Assembly: GCA_937901895.1 (NCBI GenBank)
Contig: CALGTD010000066.1
Coordinates: 1-24,774, forward strand
Direction of reading: 5' to 3'
Origin: an uncultured Spartobacteria bacterium
GTDB lineage: Bacteria; Verrucomicrobiota; Verrucomicrobiia; Chthoniobacterales; JAATET01
DNA length: 24,774 bases
The notes beneath the pieces were generated by a model. That model saw nothing but the letters and a program-made list of their open reading frames with translations. It ran no database searches and was not told the DNA's origin. The stretch's first letter is position 1. Each line of letters opens with the position of its first letter. Shown here one piece after another: positions 22,622 through 24,774 of this stretch. A program made the translations under genes and the position numbers.

Positions 22622-24723
22622 GCCCCGAAACTCCGCTGGTGCAAGTCGACTGGATCCCGCCACGTCGCGTGGCGAATCTGCGCAAGCTCGGCCTGCGCAC
22701 ACTCGGCGATCTGGTGAAGCATTTCCCGCGGCGATACGAGGACCGGCGGAAGTTTGCCCCATTCCCCGAAGGCGGGACGGACGTGCCGGTGCTGCTTTGC
22801 GGCACGATCGTGAAGACCGGGTATCTGCCCTATGGCCGGTGGCGGAGAGGCTACGAAGCCACGATCGAGGAGGGGCGCGGGGGCATGGGCGGTCGCGTAA
22901 CGTGTCGCTGGTTCAACATGCCGTATGTCGGGAAGATGATCGCGACCGGGCAGCGCATGGTGGTTTACGGGAGGACAAAACTGCGCGGCAAACGCGTGAT
23001 CATGGACTTTCCTGAGTTCGAGATCATGGAGGACGAGGGGGATGCGCTGGTGCATCTGAACCGGATCGTCCCCGTGCATCCGGCAGGCGAGGGCATCACT
23101 CCTCGGAAGATGCGCGAATGGATTTTTCAGGCGCTCCATGTGACGGATCTGCGCGCGGTGCCGGGGTTGCTGCCGGATACCGGCGATCAGGAGGCGCGCG
23201 CCGCGGCGCTGCGGGCGATCCATTTTCCGGAATCCAACGAAGCCCTCGAAATCGCACGAAGGGCTCTCGTGATGGAGGAATTTTTCGCGATGCAGGCACT
23301 CATCGCATCGCGTCGGGCGCGCGTGTCCGGTCTGCCGGGCCTGCCAAAACGAACCGATGCCACACTCATGTCCCGGCTGCACGCGTCGCTGCCGTTTGGA
23401 TTGACCGGTGCCCAGCAGCGGGCGGTGGCGGAGATTCGCGCGGACATGGAGTCGGACCGCCGGATGCATCGCCTGCTCCAGGGGGATGTGGGCTCCGGCA
23501 AAACGCTGGTCGCGCTTTCGGCGGCGCTGCTTGCGATCGAGGCCGGGTATCAGGCTGCGGTGATGGCGCCGACACAGATCCTCGCGGAGCAGCACTACGC
23601 AAACTTTGTCCGCCTGCTCGAGCCGCTTGGTGTCCGGGTTGCCCTGCGAACGGGAAGCCGAAGTGTGGACACGGAGCCCCTACCGCTCTTCACGAGAAGT
23701 GAAAACGCAGGTGTCTCATCCGGTGATCTGCCGCCCCCGACGGGACTGGCGGTCGATGTTCCACAGCTGCTTGTCGGCACGCACGCGCTGCTCTTCGAGC
23801 CGGATGGATTGCAGAGACCGGGTCTGATCGTGATCGATGAGCAGCACAAGTTTGGCGTGATGCAGCGGGCAAGACTCGTCGGACGCAGCGACGCGCCGGA
23901 CGTGTTGGTGATGACCGCGACGCCAATCCCGCGGACGCTGGCTCAGACGGTTTACGGCGATCTCGACGTGACAGTGATCGATGAGATGCCCGCCAATCGC
24001 GGCCGGATCATTACCGGTGTGCGCGATGCGTCGAAGTTGCCGGAGGCCGCCGCGTTCCTCCGCAAGCAGATCGAAATCGGTCGGCAGGCCTACATCGTGT
24101 ATCCGCTGGTGGACGAGAGCGAGAAGCTCGAGGCGAAAGCCGCGGCCGCGGAGTTCGAGAAATGGCGGGAGCTTCTCGCCCCGCATCCCTGCGGGCTTTT
24201 GCACGGAAAGCTGAAGCCGGATGCCAAGGAGGCGGCGATGCGGGAGTTTGCTGCGGGTCGGACGAAGGCGCTGGTCGCGACCACGGTCATCGAAGTCGGC
24301 ATCGACGTGCCGAACGCGAACGTTATGCTGGTCGAGAACGCCGAGCGCTTCGGTCTTGCGCAACTTCACCAGCTCCGGGGGCGCATCGGGCGCGGTGCGC
24401 ACACGTCTTATTGCATCCTCCTGCCCGGCGAGGACACGCCGGAGGCGCGCGAAAAACTCGAGGTGCTCGAACGAACGACCGACGGATTCGCGGTTGCCGA
24501 GGCCGACCTCAGACTGCGCGGGCCTGGCGATCTGCTCGGAACCCAGCAAACGGGATTGCCGCCGCTTCGACTTGGCGACCTTTTCCGGGATGAGGCGCTG
24601 ATTCAGCAGGCCAGGGAACTGGCACGGCGCGTGTTCGAGACGGACCCGCGACTGGAGGCACCGGAGCACGAGGCCCTGCGAGGATGGATCGAGACGCAGG
24701 ACGCCCGCGCCCTGGAAGGTTAG
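22618..24723 (+). CDS. recG: ATP-dependent DNA helicase RecG
   Basis: Remodels stalled replication forks and branch-migrates Holliday junctions; 701 residues against 693 in E. coli. The N-terminal wedge/OB domain includes LGLRTLGDLVKHFPRRYEDRR (25-44, core HFPRRYEDR). Helicase motifs: Walker A GDVGSGKT (289-296), APTQILAEQH (317-326), DEQH box (407-410) in VIDEQHKFGVMQR, motif III TATPIPRT (433-440), ATTVIEVGIDVPNA (554-567) and motif VI QLRGRIGRG (585-593). GTQQTGLP (641-648) matches the TRG region that couples ATP use to translocation. Residues 347-384, between TGS and VGTHALL, differ from the usual charged helix of RecG. The GTG at 22618 overlaps the recJ stop (GTGA). The last codons are followed by sequence that may be foreign. 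Confidence 0.96.
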   Translation: MSPETPLVQVDWIPPRRVANLRKLGLRTLGDLVKHFPRRYEDRRKFAPFPEGGTDVPVLLCGTIVKTGYLPYGRWRRGYEATIEEGRGGMGGRVTCRWFNMPYVGKMIATGQRMVVYGRTKLRGKRVIMDFPEFEIMEDEGDALVHLNRIVPVHPAGEGITPRKMREWIFQALHVTDLRAVPGLLPDTGDQEARAAALRAIHFPESNEALEIARRALVMEEFFAMQALIASRRARVSGLPGLPKRTDATLMSRLHASLPFGLTGAQQRAVAEIRADMESDRRMHRLLQGDVGSGKTLVALSAALLAIEAGYQAAVMAPTQILAEQHYANFVRLLEPLGVRVALRTGSRSVDTEPLPLFTRSENAGVSSGDLPPPTGLAVDVPQLLVGTHALLFEPDGLQRPGLIVIDEQHKFGVMQRARLVGRSDAPDVLVMTATPIPRTLAQTVYGDLDVTVIDEMPANRGRIITGVRDASKLPEAAAFLRKQIEIGRQAYIVYPLVDESEKLEAKAAAAEFEKWRELLAPHPCGLLHGKLKPDAKEAAMREFAAGRTKALVATTVIEVGIDVPNANVMLVENAERFGLAQLHQLRGRIGRGAHTSYCILLPGEDTPEAREKLEVLERTTDGFAVAEADLRLRGPGDLLGTQQTGLPPLRLGDLFRDEALIQQARELARRVFETDPRLEAPEHEALRGWIETQDARALEG

Positions 24724-24774
24724 AAGCTATCTCAAAATCGATTAAGGAGTATGCAGATTGACGCAAGTTGCACA
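24723..24774. mobile_element. Possible left end of an insertion sequence after recG
   Basis: Starting at the last base of the recG stop codon, GAAGCTATCTCAAAA (24723-24737) resembles terminal inverted repeats I associate with IS5-family elements of the IS427 type, which favour TNA targets; TTA sits immediately before it (24720-24722). Composition becomes clearly less GC-rich. AAGGAG (24744-24749) is followed by an ATG one base later, too close for normal use, or a TTG at 24758 eight bases later. Only 52 bases are visible, so neither an IS nor a new gene can be confirmed. Confidence 0.3.

Noticed and set aside
24751..24774. New gene starting at the ATG after AAGGAG
   Set aside because: The spacing between AAGGAG and ATG is one base, too short for efficient initiation, and only eight codons are visible before the edge.
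1..24774. tRNA, rRNA, CRISPR array, prophage or defence island
   Set aside because: No tandem direct repeats with spacers, no tRNA-like cloverleaf seen in the intergenic regions, and all long genes belong to ordinary metabolic, transport or repair families.

Overview
The window is GC-rich bacterial chromosomal DNA (roughly 60-65 % G+C by eye). It is densely packed, with no non-coding stretch longer than about 240 bases. Many starts lack a clear Shine-Dalgarno sequence, and seven gene pairs are joined by 4-base stop/start overlaps (ATGA or GTGA). Several traits suggest Verrucomicrobiota, possibly a Spartobacteria/Chthoniobacter-like lineage: a ResB/CcsA pair whose CcsA has a Bacteroidetes-like periplasmic N-terminus, a TrxB with a GTGCAG dinucleotide fold, and a DUF6498-like membrane protein. 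This placement is inference from protein character, not from a marker gene.

Layout, left to right. (1) 1-1226, minus: the start of a secreted protein running off the left edge, and a type I mannose-6-phosphate isomerase (manA). (2) 1316-6256, plus: a YbgC-type hotdog thioesterase coupled to an ArnT/PMT-like membrane glycosyltransferase; thioredoxin reductase (trxB); a degenerate palindromic intergenic repeat; a GT4 glycosyltransferase; and a GNAT acetyltransferase. (3) 6264-7043, minus: a DUF6498-like membrane protein. (4) 7147-12484, minus: a five-gene efflux operon in transcription order tetR, outer-membrane factor lipoprotein, membrane-fusion protein, MacB-type ATPase and MacB-type permease. 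A perfect 9+9 bp palindrome covers the tetR start codon. (5) 12601-15537, minus: a comM/yifB AAA+ ATPase and an AsmA-like membrane-anchored protein. (6) 15776-19194, plus: System II cytochrome c biogenesis, resB and ccsA. (7) 19215-20830, minus: a small TPR protein coupled to an EstB-like serine hydrolase. (8) 20930-24723, plus: recJ and recG, coupled by a 4-base overlap. The last 50 bases look different in composition and may be the edge of an insertion sequence.

How the genes work together. The tetR-led operon forms a complete MacAB-TolC-like tripartite pump with its own probable autoregulator. ResB and CcsA together form the haem export and cytochrome c ligation machine. RecJ and RecG are both recombination/repair enzymes. 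The two glycosyltransferases, ManA and the GNAT protein could contribute to envelope glycan synthesis, but nothing here proves a shared pathway. I found no phage, CRISPR, toxin-antitoxin or clear defence system. The less ordinary signals are small: an operator lying on a start codon, an intergenic palindromic repeat, a bulged inverted repeat before recJ, an atypical segment in RecG and a possible IS border.
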